This document shows, in pieces, positions 11,880 to 22,947 of a DNA stretch of 64,000 nt. This DNA is from Pardosa pseudoannulata (taxonomy: Eukaryota > Arthropoda > Arachnida > Araneae > Lycosidae). The notes under the pieces were generated by a model. The model had not been told where the DNA came from. It worked only from the letters and a program-made list of their open reading frames with translations, and ran no database searches. The stretch lies in assembly GCA_032207245.1 (NCBI GenBank), contig CM063510.1, positions 47,068,225-47,132,224 of the forward strand, given 5' to 3'. Each line of letters starts with the position of its first letter. Position 1 is the first letter of the stretch. The translations under genes were made by a program, and so were the position numbers.

Positions 11880-14051
11880 AATCATAGAGGGGAGCATATG
11901 GTGACCTTCTATATATTATATTACAGTACAACCTCCTAGATCCAGAATCATTTAGGGCATGTCAGTTTCAGATTTCAGAAGTTATAAATAATTCAAAATA
12001 TTAAGATAAAATAAAATATACATGTCTAAAAACTACATATAAAATTATTTAATTATTAAATGCCTAAATCTATAGTATATTTTTACATATTTTAATTAAA
12101 AATATGTGCTTAATTATATATGTAACATAACAAAAATTCAATCCACCAGTTACAAATAATTAACCCCTATTGCATTGAGCTTGCTGGACAAGGAGAAATC
12201 TAAGCAACTAGATTAATTGAAGATGTTACAGTTAGACCACATTGTAGAAAAGCACAAGTCTGAATAGAATTTAAATTTTATTTTAGTTAAAAGAACAACA
12301 TGTGTTTCACAGTCAAAGACAGAAGATAGAATGATCATCAAAACACATGCTCGAACAGGGTTGGACCCCAGAGCGAGACAGAGACAAAAACTTTCCCTGA
12401 GAAAGTAGCTTAGATCATTGAAAAGTGAACCAAGGACAGCTGGAAAATATGGAGAGTAGGCAGTAAATTTGCATTTATTGCAGAGAAAGTTTTGGGAAAT
12501 GGGCTTGGAAGAATTTTAAGTTAAAGACACTCCTTTATTTACGATATTTTGTAGCTGGGAAAATAGGTTTGAAGGAATAAGAATGGGAAAGAGAATTTTT
12601 ATGAGATATTAAACCATAATAATTTTGATATATTACATATATATGCATTTTTCTATGTCACCCTTCAGTTTTACATGAGACACTTGTTGACTTGTTTGTT
12701 GTATTATAAGTTAAAAAATATTTTTTTGTTGTTACAAACTGAATAATTTGCCCATTTGCACCAGATTTTTCATCTAATAATATCTTTTTTTACAGCCTAA
12801 TTGATTAAGCATTCTTTAATGTACTTTTTTACTCAAAGAATCATAAATATCAGTTATAGAGCTATTGAACAGTATTATTTTCATATGCAGAATTTTCTTG
12901 TCTGTTGCGAAACCAAACTTTTTGCACTTCTACTTCAAATAATTCACTTTAAAAAGACAGTTCACCAAAATATATTTCTTTCAATAAATTTTTAAATTAA
13001 TATATAAAACCAAGAGAACCCTTGACTTAATAAAATAAAACTCCGGGAAAATCTATTTAATTTTTTTTCTATTCATTACAGTTGTGATAAACTCAAAACT
13101 TGCAGTAAATGCAAGTTGAACAACATAAATTTACTGTGAATTAAAATATTTTTAAAAAACACTGTCCAAATACTTACAAGCTAGGAACCTCAAGAGTATA
13201 ACAAACTATGAAAAATTGCATTTGGGAAAGAGCTGTAATAAAAATATATGAACTACACATTTGTCTGAGGCATTTTCAATTATTCATTGATTTTTATTAA
13301 CATTTTTATCTTCTTTTTAATGGAAAAATTTAACGTTAAACTCCAAAGAAAATTAGTGTTTGTTATCTGAAATGATTAACTGCTAATTTTTCAGAATATT
13401 TAATATATCAAATAATTTATTTTCTAAAGATTTAATTTACAAACTTTAAATGAAAAATATAACAGCTATATTGTATATATAGAAAATATTAAACATAATA
13501 TTTAAGATTTCAAATCAAAGTTTAGAAAATTAAAACTTTTAGCTATCTTTACTGTTAAAATAATTAAAGATTCCGCATTTGAAATCTTAAGTCTAAACAA
13601 TTATTTAGGTATTGTTAAAATACAACTTGACAGTGTTAACTAAAGATACGGATACACCTGCCAAATTGGCGATAAAGCGCAAAGGATAGTAACCCTGACT
13701 AATTGCTCCTCTCCTCGCCATATCATTTTTTTATTTATGTTCATTTCAGAACCTGGTCTCTTTATGCAACCCTTTCATTATGTATGAAATGCACCTAATT
13801 TTAATTGGGTTTTAAATTGGTGAAATTAAATTAATTGGTTCTGTAATCAACGGCGATTTTACTAAAAATTCAAACCGGTTATACTCGTATTCTACTGTTT
13901 CGGTTAGGATGTGTTTTTTTTTTTTTTTTTTTTGCTAGTTTACAGTCCCATTTTCCAGTAGTTCATTATGGCTAATTATTTTTATAATTTGGATAGATTA
14001 ATTATTTATAAATATAAATTCTCATTTTGGTGGTTCCGGTTAGTTAAGTAA

Positions 14052-14055
<4 letters not shown>
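11880..14055. other. AT-rich non-coding DNA, nothing recognised
   Basis: No exon, RNA gene or known repeat was identified. Around 13640-13720 and 13850-13900 base composition is briefly less AT-rich, but no element ends could be found. A poly-T run lies near 13914-13934. Confidence 0.4.
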
Positions 14056-14107
<52 letters not shown>

Positions 14108-14112
14108 TTTTA
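14056..14112. repeat. (TA)n plus poly-T microsatellite
   Basis: A run of about 20 TA units followed by poly-T. The open frame across it is spurious. Confidence 0.95.
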
Positions 14113-14560
14113 ATTGTTTTCTCATGTTTCTTAAATCGAAATTTTGGGGTAGAATCCCAGTTCTGGGGGCCGGCCACTATGCTTTTGACTCTTTTTTTGT
14201 ACAAGTGATCTCCAAATTGTCACCAAGTGATGTTTACAATTTGTGCTTCATTTTCTATTAAGTTTATGCTGAATTTCAAAGCATATTTTGAACAAAAAAA
14301 GGTTTGAAATTTTGTTAAGATGAATAGAAATTTAAAATAAAAATAGAGCAAGGTTTGCCAGAAAACCAGGTTTTAGAATTTGGCGACATCTCCCAAGCTT
14401 GCTGTGCCCACTGAACTAGATTCGGTGGGTTCCCCGAACTGGGATATGGCCAATTTCGGTCTGGGGCAGTGAGGAACTTTATATATTATTTATAACAAAA
14501 TTTACGGGGAGTCAAGGGCCCCCTTTTGATGCAAAAATATTAATAAAGGCAGATATATTT

Positions 14561-14757
14561 TGATAAATAGAAGAGAAAAAGTGTAAGCCAACACGCAAGT
14601 CTACAGAGATTACTTATTTATTAACTTAACTTAATGTTGCCAAAACAAGAAATACAAAATACTATACAGAATAAATAAAAAAAAAGACATTGAGGTAATA
14701 ATCATGGCAATGCTTTGGCAGGTAAAAAGAACATGTAAGATTAATTTAGTTCTGACA
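14561..14757 (-). repeat. Copia element, 3' LTR (minus strand)
   Basis: It matches 18398-18599 over its length, including CTACAGAGATTAC, ACTTAACTTAAT and AATCATGGCAATGCTTTG. The outer end on the minus strand is CA only if base 14561 is included; the other LTR has a substitution there. Confidence 0.9.
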
Positions 14758-14916
14758 CTCCTCCTTGCCAAAGTATGCTTTATCACACATGAAAGGGCTA
14801 TTTACAGAAACCAAGTATTTTCTCAAGTTGGTTAGTACTGTCTTTGAAATATTTTTGGTCAAAATATCGGCTACGTTTTCTTTGGAATTTACATATTCCA
14901 GTTGAATCACACCTTG

Positions 14917-15303
14917 TTAAATGTAGTCACGGATGAAATGATGCTTAATGTCCATGTGTTTACTACGTTCAGATGTAGTTTGGTTCTGTACGAGGAACAT
15001 AGCCGCTTGGTTGTCTACTTTTATAACTGAGCGTGATGGGATAAAGTTGGACGTCCCCAGTTCCTTCAGGAGACCCCTTATCCAGAAAACTTCTATTGTG
15101 GCAAGGGCAGCAGCCACATATTCATCTTCAACCGAAGATAAAGCAACAGTAGACTGCTTTTTGCTGCACCAAGATATTGCAGCAGCAACTAATATTAGAA
15201 CATATCCACTGAAAGACTTTCTAACTTCCTTGTCAGCATCACTAGGGCTTTTCCTGTCTTTCTGAATGTAAGGGATAGATGTTTGGGTTCTTTGAAGTAG
15301 CAA
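14917..15303 (-). pseudogene. Copia RNase H
   Basis: A minus-strand frame with SFSGYVLILVAAAISWCSKK, VALSSVEDEYVAA, KVDNQAAMFLVQN and RSKHMDIKHHFIRD, the RNase H motifs (SS-EAEY, DNQ-A, KH-D-K-HF-R) that close copia pol. It lies just upstream of the purine tract and 3' LTR and is in a different frame from the reverse transcriptase. Confidence 0.9.
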
Positions 15304-15829
15304 AAAAGATGTTTAACACTTCTCAAGTGAAATTCAGATGGTCTCTCATTGAACTGGCTCATATAGATTGCACTAAATGCAATATCAAGACGTGTTCCGC
15401 AGGCAAGGTATAACCGGCTGCCTATGGCTTGCCTATATGGAATTTTGTCACTTTCTGCCTTTATATCTTTCCACTCCTCATCGTTTACCTTTTGGTGCTT
15501 TACAGTGGGATCCATGGGTGTTGATGTTCCCTTTGCCAGTTTTAATTTGAACTCCTCCAGAATTTCTTTTATGTAGGTAGTCTGATTTAATGTTAAGGTG
15601 CCATCAGTGTGCTTCTGTATCCTCATAGATAATATTTCACTGGCTTCACCAAGGTCTTTCGCTTTGAATCTTTGCACAACCTTATGCTTAAATGCAGTTA
15701 TTTCCTCTGGATTCATACAATTAACATGTCATTTACATAAATACCAAGATATAATGATTTGTTTGGATGGTAATAAATGCATGGATCACATTTTGACATC
15801 GTGACAGTCCACAATTCTTTAAGAAAGTA
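15195..15829 (-). pseudogene. Copia reverse transcriptase C-terminal half, YVND in place of YVDD
   Basis: The catalytic tetrad lies at 15728-15739 on the minus strand and reads Tyr-Val-Asn-Asp, so the first catalytic aspartate is changed, and a stop follows shortly. Downstream in the same frame: LGEASEILSMRIQ, LNQTTYIKEILEEF, YRQAIGSRLYLACGTRLDIA, typical of the copia polymerase end and connection. Confidence 0.88.
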
Positions 15830-16219
15830 TCAAAACTCATTCCATTGTCTCCCTGATTGTTTTAAACCATACAAGCTTCTTTTTAATTGACACCCTAAAT
15901 TCTCTTTACCTTGATCTTGAGATCCTTCAGGTTGTACCATGTATATGTCTTCCTTGAGTAAACCATTTGGATAGGCAGCAGTAATATCCATCTGGTGGAT
16001 TGCCATTTGTAACTCCACAGCGAGAGCTAAAAGGATTCTTATGGATTTTATCTTTAGAACAGGGGAGAAAGTTTCCATAAAATCTCTGTCAGGAACTTGC
16101 GAGTAGCCTTTTGCTACCACTCGAGCTTTATATTTGATCACTTCTCCTTCAGCATTCTGCTTTACTTTTAATACCCATTTGCATCTTATGGGCTTAATGC
16201 CGGCTGGATTTGGAACCAA
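15830..16219 (-). pseudogene. Copia reverse transcriptase, N-terminal half
   Basis: Contains KPIRCKWVLKVKQNAEGEV, KARVVAKGYSQ, and SLYGLKQSGRQW, conserved reverse transcriptase motifs of Ty1/copia. The frame is lost just before the catalytic box. Confidence 0.9.
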
Positions 16220-16222
16220 CTC

Positions 16223-17239
16223 CTATGTTATCTTTTCGTGTAAATTAGACAATTCGTCCTCCATAGCTTCTTTCCACATTTCTCTGTTTGGAGAACTCAT
16301 TGCCTCTTTTACAGTGGTCGGGTTATCACAGGTCTTGACAGCAGGTTGTTCTTCACAAGTAACTTTGTATAGCACTGGATCCCCATAAGTTTTGTCTCTC
16401 CTTTCTCTGGTGCTTTTTCTGACCTCAATTGGGTATTCCTTACTGGTATCAGAATCTCCCGATATTGTTGGTTCTGTATCTTCCCTTTCTTCTACTGTGT
16501 CATCTATTGTGGCTTCAATGTAGTCAGCTTCTGTGGTGGTGCAACTAATGGGTACTTCAAATGGGACTACATTTGCTTCAGTGTCCGAATTGCAACCATG
16601 ATTTAAATTTAAGGTTAATTCCCTTTTCTTCTTTCCTCGACTAGCTGTCTGGCTCCTCCTCAATGGAAAAACGTTCTCTTCAAATTTGAAGTTCCTGCTC
16701 ACTAGAAACTTGTCTTCTTCGATGTTACACAGCTTATATCCTTTTACACCTTCAGGATATCCTACGAAATCACATTCTTGATCACATTTCCCTAATTTCC
16801 CTCTTTGCTGTGACTTATCAATTTGAGCGAAGACTCTGCAGCCAAAGATTCTCAAGTGGCCAATTTGCACAGGATTCTTGGTCCAAAGCTCTTCCTCTAT
16901 GCTTCCCTGGATAGCTTTTGATAGACACTTGTTGAGCAAATAGCAGGAGGTAGTCGCAGCATCTGCCCACAGATCATGGGGAATGGGAGAGTCCAAGAGG
17001 AGACATCTAGTCATGTCAAATAAAGTGTGGTTCATTTTTTCGGCGACTCCATTTTGTTCTGGTGTCCGAGGAACTGTAAGTTGCCTCGTTATCCCTTTTT
17101 TCGTTAAGAAATCAAATTCCTTACTAACATATTCGCCTCCATTATCACTTCGTAGAGTAATGATTTTGAATCCGTGGAAATTTTCAGCACATGTTTTGTA
17201 TTCGATGAATTTTTCAAGCACTTGATCTTTAGATTTCAT
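16223..17239 (-). pseudogene. Copia integrase core and C-terminal region
   Basis: A minus-strand open frame of about 338 codons. LRSDNGGEYVSKEF and PEQNGVAEKMNHTLFDMTR carry the second catalytic aspartate and the glutamate of the DDE integrase. GHLRIFGCRVFAQI and the acidic linker that follows match the copia integrase C-terminus leading to reverse transcriptase. Same frame as the upstream and downstream fragments, interrupted by stops. Confidence 0.9.
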
Positions 17240-17305
17240 GGGTTTAACTACAATGTACCTGGAATAGTCATCAACAAAAGTAACAATGTACTTTGATCCA
17301 CCTTT

Positions 17306-17686
17306 TCATGTAGGTGTGATAGGTCCGATTACGTCGCTGTGTATCAACTGAAGTAATCTCGGTGAACGTTCAGTTTTTTCCTTAGAGAATGGAGTCTTCT
17401 TCATTTTTCCCAAAACGCATGTTGAGCAGACAGTTTCTCGTTCTGGTATTTCCTTGCACGCCTTGTTAGAATCGTCCCTTTTTAAAAGTTTCTTAACTGC
17501 ATCATTATGTAAATGTCCTAATCTTCTATGCATAATTTCTTCATGTTTAGAAAGGTAGATTTTGTGCGTTTGTTCTTCAATTTTGTATAATCTTCCTTGT
17601 CTGTGTGCTGTGAGGATAACCTTATCTTTTTGTCTAGGATCCCTTATGGTTGCTTTGCCTTTCTCAAAAGAGACAATCATTCCCAT
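17306..17686 (-). pseudogene. Copia pre-integrase domain and start of integrase
   Basis: The minus-strand frame contains MHRRLGHLHNDAVKKLLKRD and CSTCVLGKMKKTPF, the HX..H and CX2C zinc-binding pattern of the GAG_pre-integrase domain, followed by LQLIHSDVIGPI with the first catalytic aspartate of integrase. It is separated from the rest of integrase by an in-frame stop near 17305. Confidence 0.88.
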
Positions 17687-17863
17687 CTCTTATATTCTTC
17701 CCACTGAAAGAAGGTTACCATCAAGCTTGGGGACATACAGGACATTTACTAGGTGAATAGCATCTTTTCCGCATTCTCTGACAGGATTCAAAACAATGCC
17801 TCCTATGCCAGAAATTTAAATTTTTTTCGGAATTGGCTACCTCAACATGAGATTTCACTGATG

Positions 17864-18385
17864 CTAAGTTTGAGAACCTCTGCTTTTGAGAACACATGTG
17901 TTCGGTGGCCGCACTATCCAGATTCTAATCGCAGACAGGTTTCTCACCTCAAGAATCAACAAATAAAGCTTGGTATACATTGAAAAACATTTTTGCATGT
18001 GGTGTTTTAGCAGCAGAGCAGTTTTTTGCAATGTGACCCCACTCACCACAAGAAAAGCAACGGGTTTTTCTGTCATTATTTCGCCGTTGTTTCTGTAGTG
18101 GCTGCATTGTTTTAGTTCTGTACTTATCTCTAGTTTTGAAGGCTTTCTCTCCCATGATCGAACTTTAGCGACTTCTGGTTTCGCTTCTGTGTAGCGCAGT
18201 AACTTTTTCTCTTCAACGATGAGGCGCGACTTTACGGTTTGAGTTGACAATTTATCTTCTTCGCGTTCTAGGTTAAGGATAAAGCCTTCATATTCTTTTG
18301 TCAAACCCATTAAAATAATTAGAGCAACTTCTCTGTCCTCAAATCCGTGGCCGCAAGATGATATCTTTTGGTGAAGGTCCATCAA
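17864..18385 (-). pseudogene. Copia gag remnant with zinc knuckle
   Basis: On the minus strand the first frame codes for a Gag-like helical segment (VALIILMGLTKEYEGFILNL and following), matching the middle of copia Gag. A +1/-1 shift then moves to the frame at 17949-18155, which carries CFSCGEWGHIAKNC, a CX2CX4HX4C zinc knuckle that binds RNA in the nucleocapsid. The N-terminal part expected of copia Gag is absent, and the open frame starts almost at the LTR, suggesting an internal deletion. Confidence 0.82.
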
Positions 18386-18397
18386 TTAACTTAGATA

Positions 18398-18599
18398 AGA
18401 TAAATAGAAGAGAAAAAGTGTAAGCAAGACAACACACGTAAGTCTACAGAGATTACGTATTTATTAACTTAACTTAATATTGCCAAAACAGAAAATACAA
18501 AATACTATACAGAAAAAAATAAAAAAAGACATTGAGGTAATAATCATGGCAATGCTTTGACAGGTAAAGAGAACATGTAAGATTAATTTAGTTCTGACA
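18398..18599 (-). repeat. Copia element, 5' LTR (minus strand)
   Basis: Partner of the LTR at 14561-14757, differing by scattered substitutions and small indels (for example CAAGACAACACACGTAAG against CCAACACGCAAG). That divergence shows the insertion is not recent. Confidence 0.9.
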
Positions 18600-19469
18600 C
18601 CTTTTAATCTTGCTGCTGTGTTCGGGTCTATTTTGTCCCAAAAACCCTTTAATTTTGTGAAAAATCAAAAATAACTTAGCTATTTTACTGGGGATTCCTG
18701 AATGTGCTCAGTTTTCTATTCTGTGAGAGATAACGATTTGATTCCCGCCGAAATTTCGATCCCGCTAATAACGTCAGCCTTTCGGTTACTTCCCGCAACA
18801 GGGTTGGCGTCATTCAAAAATCGCCAAAAATAGGAAGGGGTACCCGGTTCTTTAGTAGAACCACGTGATAATATTTAGCAATATTATTTATAAATTTAAA
18901 TTTTTTACATAATAGTTTTTAAAGATTCGCAATTTGAAATAAAAAATTTGAACTGATAAGAATAATTAATATATGTAAGAATTTCGGATCTATTTCCCCC
19001 TTAAAAGTAAAAGTTTTTGTTTATCTAACAGATAGCAAAACTACTGCTGGTAATATATTTATAGGAGTAGTTAAGGTGTATTGCTCAATTTATGGTGTTA
19101 CATATTGGGGTTGAGATATGTCACAGGCGACTTACACGTCATTATAACATCAGAAGTCTTGAGAGAGGAGAATTTGGTATCATATTCAACTACGATATAT
19201 ATTTCGACCGGTCGAGACTAGTCTATAGGAAGCGAGATATACAGTGCAGCAATGAAAACAAAATAAAGATGGCGGTAACTCTCATCAAGCATGTAAAGGG
19301 ATATATCGTAAGGTTAATGTACAAAAAAGAAAATATCGTGAGGAAATAAAAAGAAAATATTGGGGGAATACATATCGGATTTTAATACCACGAAGCTGTT
19401 GTAAATTTTAAAAAATAATAATTTTGGAACTGTCAAGAAATTAAAAATAATAATTCCGCAATACCTGTA
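18600..19469. other. Unassigned DNA between copia and Tc1-like element
   Basis: Bases 18600-18870 are less AT-rich than the surroundings and contain CGCC-rich segments, possibly part of another unrecognised repeat. An 85-codon open frame at 19092-19349 (+) has no recognisable motif. Nothing here can be assigned. Confidence 0.35.
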
Positions 19470-19681
19470 CACAGTCCAGTCACATTAATGTGACTACCAG
19501 TCAAAATCCAGAATAATCACCTTTCGCAGAGTGCAGGAAGAGAGTCAGTTAGGTCCCTGAAATTATTCACTGGGATGCTTAGCTATGCCAACTCCAGTAC
19601 CATAGCCAGCTGCTCTAAGTTACGCGGGTGAAGATCCATAAGACGAACAACTCGATGGAGGTGGTCCCAATTATGTTCAAT

Positions 19682-19930
19682 TCAAGAAATTTGCTGGCCA
19701 AGGGAATATGGTAAACTCATCCTGGTGCTCTTCGAATCACGTACGTACACTTTAGCTTTATGACACGTCGCATTGCCCTGCTGGTAGGTACCATCATCGC
19801 GAGGAAAAACAATTCGCATTAAGAGGTGAACATGGTCCGCAAGGACAGATGCATACTTGTGTTGATCCATTGGGCCTTCCGCAATGATGAGTGAACCCAG
19901 ATAATACCACGTAACCATTTCATAGATCAT
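19682..19930 (-). pseudogene. Tc1-like transposase, catalytic region with Asp lost
   Basis: Reads WYYLGSLIIAEGPMDQHKYA, SVLADHVHLLMRIVFPRDDG and TYQQGNATCHKAKVY. In the family this last motif is QQDNA(T)CH, so the second catalytic aspartate of the DDE/D triad is Gly here. The frame then breaks. Further downstream on the minus strand (about 19680-19570) the helix DHLHRVVRLMDLHP continues the C-terminus out of frame. Confidence 0.85.
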
Positions 19931-20310
19931 AATGCTCCTTCCTCCAGCTTGGACCCTTCCAGCAATGAGGCGATTTCACGCAGTAGGGCACATCTCAACT
20001 TATAACAATTAGGCTTTAGTTTCAAACGGAAGGGCAGTTTATTGTTTGACTATTGCCTGTTGTAAACATGAAAATGAATGGGAAAGGCATTATAGTAGTT
20101 CGTGAAGGTTGCGACAAATTGCTTTATTGTTGCAGGGTATTTACTATCTGACGTTTCACTCTGTATACGCCAACGTGCATCTGTCCGATGGATCCTAAAA
20201 TATGATTAATCGGAAAAAGTCAAAGTGTTTCCACTTAGTGGAAATCCAGTTTTGATCGTTAAACCGTCCTTGTGGAGGCACTGTTGATAACACCTTAGTT
20301 CATCTGGAAG

Positions 20311-20559
20311 TCAGTTGCTCAACTGTTGCACGTCTATTCGCCTGAACGCAACTCCGAAGTCGTCGTTCACCTCTGCCATATAGTGCCCGTGGTGCACATT
20401 TGCCACGTCGCTGAATTTGAATAGGACCATTTTGTCATTCACTGTAACCACGGCTGCCCGCAAACAGTTTACAAAATTTGCCGTTTCGGAAATACTTCCA
20501 TCCTTGGCCCGAGAGTTACTGTCCTTTTGGACATCGGATAAATCGTTTCGTTTCTGCAT
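20311..20559 (-). pseudogene. Tc1-like transposase, N-terminal DNA-binding part
   Basis: The minus-strand frame begins MQKRNDLSDVQKDSNSRAKD and continues GSISETANFVNCLRAAVV, matching the first helix-turn-helix of Tc1-like transposases, where the protein grips its terminal repeats. Small frame errors are present (expected residues between segments are missing). Confidence 0.78.
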
Positions 20560-20891
20560 GGCTGCAAGAAGTGAAATGTTTTCCGAACTCAGTAATAAAT
20601 TGTTCTGGGTGCCTTAGCTTGGAGCTGTATCCCCCGATGTGAAAGCAAATAAATTCAAACATCAAGGTGTGCAGTCAGGAAATTAATTTATATTTACATG
20701 GGTGCAATACAATAATAAGGAGAAAAGTACATTAAAAAAGAAAGAAAATCATTAGGGCTCTAGATAGCATTACAAATACATAAAGATAACAAAAAAATTT
20801 AAAATTAAAGAAGAAAGATTGCAAGTTAAAGGGATAGAGAAATATTTTTGTGGATGTAAACATCCAATTTATAAAAGGAAATATTTTTTTG

Positions 20892-20898
<7 letters not shown>

Positions 20899-20984
<86 letters not shown>
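20899..20984. repeat. (TA)n microsatellite
   Basis: More than 40 TA units, inside the Tc1-like element span. Lengths of such runs are often wrong in assemblies. Confidence 0.97.
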
Positions 20985-20989
<5 letters not shown>

Positions 20990-21802
20990 TATTAGAAAGA
21001 AAAACAATATACAATAAAGTTAGAGTTTAAAAATTAAGAGAGAAGGGAAGGTACAAAAATAAAAAAGCTAACTTGATACGAAGTGTAGCAAGCGTCATCG
21101 TACAACACACTTTATATATCTACCAAATTTACTGATGACACGCGTCTTCTATGATTGGCTATTTAACGTTGTCGTCAAAAGTAGGCGGTGATCACATTGA
21201 TATGACGATTGTACTTTGAAAATTATGCAATTAAACTTCAAGCAAGAATCACACTTCGGCCCCAGTTGACGTTCGTTATGAAAAAGGTCATATAATCACT
21301 CCATAATTTCGAGCTATACAACTCACAAACGTGAATGTTCTCTACATAGACTGTGCTACCAGTCATTTGGTCGCTGATAAGAATTTGTTTACAGAAGTTT
21401 AATACACTGACTTGTCAGCAAGAATCCTTTTAGCCAATGGTAAAACAATATAGTCACAGAGTGTCGGATATGTTGACCTAAATTTAAAAAGTAAATACAG
21501 GCTACAGAAAATTAGATTGCCAGATGTGCTTTATGTTCCCGATTTAAATAGAAATTTAATCTCTGTTAAGAAAATAACTAGCAAGGAATAAACCATTTTT
21601 TTTTTTTTTAATAAAAACTGTTTCGTGAAAAAGGAAACAAAATAATTCCGATAACGACAGTTTATATAAAGTTATACTAAATGAGCATGCAGAAAATTCT
21701 AATATCACTGTTGAATGCAAGAATAAAAACTGTATAAAAATATGGCATTCAAGATGAGGTCATCAGAACTATGACGCAATCAGGCAACTTGTTCGAGATA
21801 AT

Positions 21803-22069
21803 ATGGCTAAAGGAATAAAAATAAATAAATGCTTGTATGACGACAAGTGTTCCGAATGCATTAAGAATAAAATACAACACATTCCGTATCCTAAATCTGC
21901 TAATGTTAGAACAAGCAATCCACTTGAACTTATTCATAGTGACATATGTGGGCCCATGTCCACTCCGGGTATTGATGAAAAATGTTATTTTTTCACATTC
22001 ATTGACGACTTCACCAGATATACCGTTATTTATTTGCTAACTAGACAGAACGAATTTTTAGTAAGTTAA
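21803..22069 (+). pseudogene. Copia integrase, N-terminal half, longest open segment of the element
   Basis: An 88-codon frame with CSECIKNKIQHIPYP (zinc finger cysteines), LELIHSDICGPMSTPGIDEK (first catalytic Asp) and YFFTFIDDFTRYTVIYLL, all conserved in copia integrase. It ends at a stop at 22067-22069; the next motifs lie in other frames. Confidence 0.88.
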
Positions 22070-22635
22070 TGGATTTTGTAGGGATAACGAAAAATATGTT
22101 TGGAAGAAACATACAGACTCTCCGAACCGATAATGGTGGCGAATATACCAATAAGAAATAAGGAAATTTCTTTCGAGTAACGGCATCAAACATCAACTTA
22201 CCGTTCCTTTTTTCACCTCCTCAGAACGGCGTGAGCGAGAGAAAAAATAGATGCCTCACCGAAATGACCAGATGCCTGCTATCTCAAGGAGGCCTACCGA
22301 ATAAATTCTGGGGCGAATCTGTCAACACAGCAAACTATAGTATCGCCTTCCTTCTAGAGCTTGTGAAAAAACTCCAGACGAATTATGGACCGGAAGATAG
22401 CCTAATCTAGCTCACACGACACAATTCGGTTGCACAGCCTATGCACGCATACATACATAACGAAAATCGATGAAAACTAGAACAGAAAGCAACTGAAGGA
22501 ACTTTCGTTGGTTACTATCAAATATCAAAAGGATACAGAATCTATACAAGGAAAAATCGCATAATTGTCAGCAGAAGTGTAAATTTCATCAAAGAACCAC
22601 CGAAGAACGGGAACATCGAAGTCTTCCCTCACTTA

Positions 22636-22947
22636 ATGCTAGATGATGAAAACGGTGAAGAAACTGAGAAAAAACACAAAATTACATCCCCAGAAGAACC
22701 TACAAGATCGGAAAGACAAACTAAGGGTAAACCACCAGAACGCTTGGGATTTTTAGCTGATATAATCCAGTATTGTTCCGAAAATTTCAAAGACCTGAAT
22801 AAACTGGATTCTGAAGAAAAAGAAATAGCTACTCGTAGTAGACAAAGAAATTTCGGGATAAAATCTTTATCCCGAAATGAAACTTGGGAATTGGTTCATC
22901 TTCCTGGAGGAAAAAACCTATCTGATGCAGGTGGATTTTTAAGTTGA
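22636..22947 (+). pseudogene. Copia integrase-RT linker and start of reverse transcriptase
   Basis: The charged linker (TSPEEPTRSERQTKGKPPER) is followed by SLSRNETWELVHLPGGKN, the entry motif of copia reverse transcriptase (NxTWxLVxLPxGxK). The frame then shifts; WVFK-like and HKARL-like residues continue in other frames. Confidence 0.8.

Larger units (their letters stand above)
14561..18599 (-). mobile_element. Ty1/copia LTR retrotransposon, both LTRs, degraded
   Basis: A 4-kb element on the minus strand. LTRs of about 200 bp lie at 14561-14757 and 18398-18599. On the minus strand they begin TGTCAGAAC and are similar throughout with several substitutions and small indels. A purine-rich tract (GGCAAGGAGGAG) abuts the downstream LTR. 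Between them, in order on the minus strand, are a gag zinc knuckle, pre-integrase, integrase core, reverse transcriptase and RNase H, as in Ty1/copia. Most of gag upstream of the knuckle is missing. Stops and two frame changes break pol. No clear target duplication was found. Confidence 0.92.
19470..21211 (-). mobile_element. Tc1-like (IS630-Tc1-mariner) DNA transposon, degraded
   Basis: Flanked by TA (19468-19469 and 21212-21213). The left end reads CACAGTCCAGTCACATTAAT...; the right end read inward has AATGTGATCACC, so the terminal repeats match around CACATTAATGTGACCACC. Transposase remnants lie on the minus strand: N-terminal helix-turn-helix at 20311-20559 and catalytic region at 19560-19930. 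About 0.5 kb between roughly 20640 and 21170, including a TA microsatellite, looks foreign to the family and is probably a later insertion or expansion. Confidence 0.85.
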
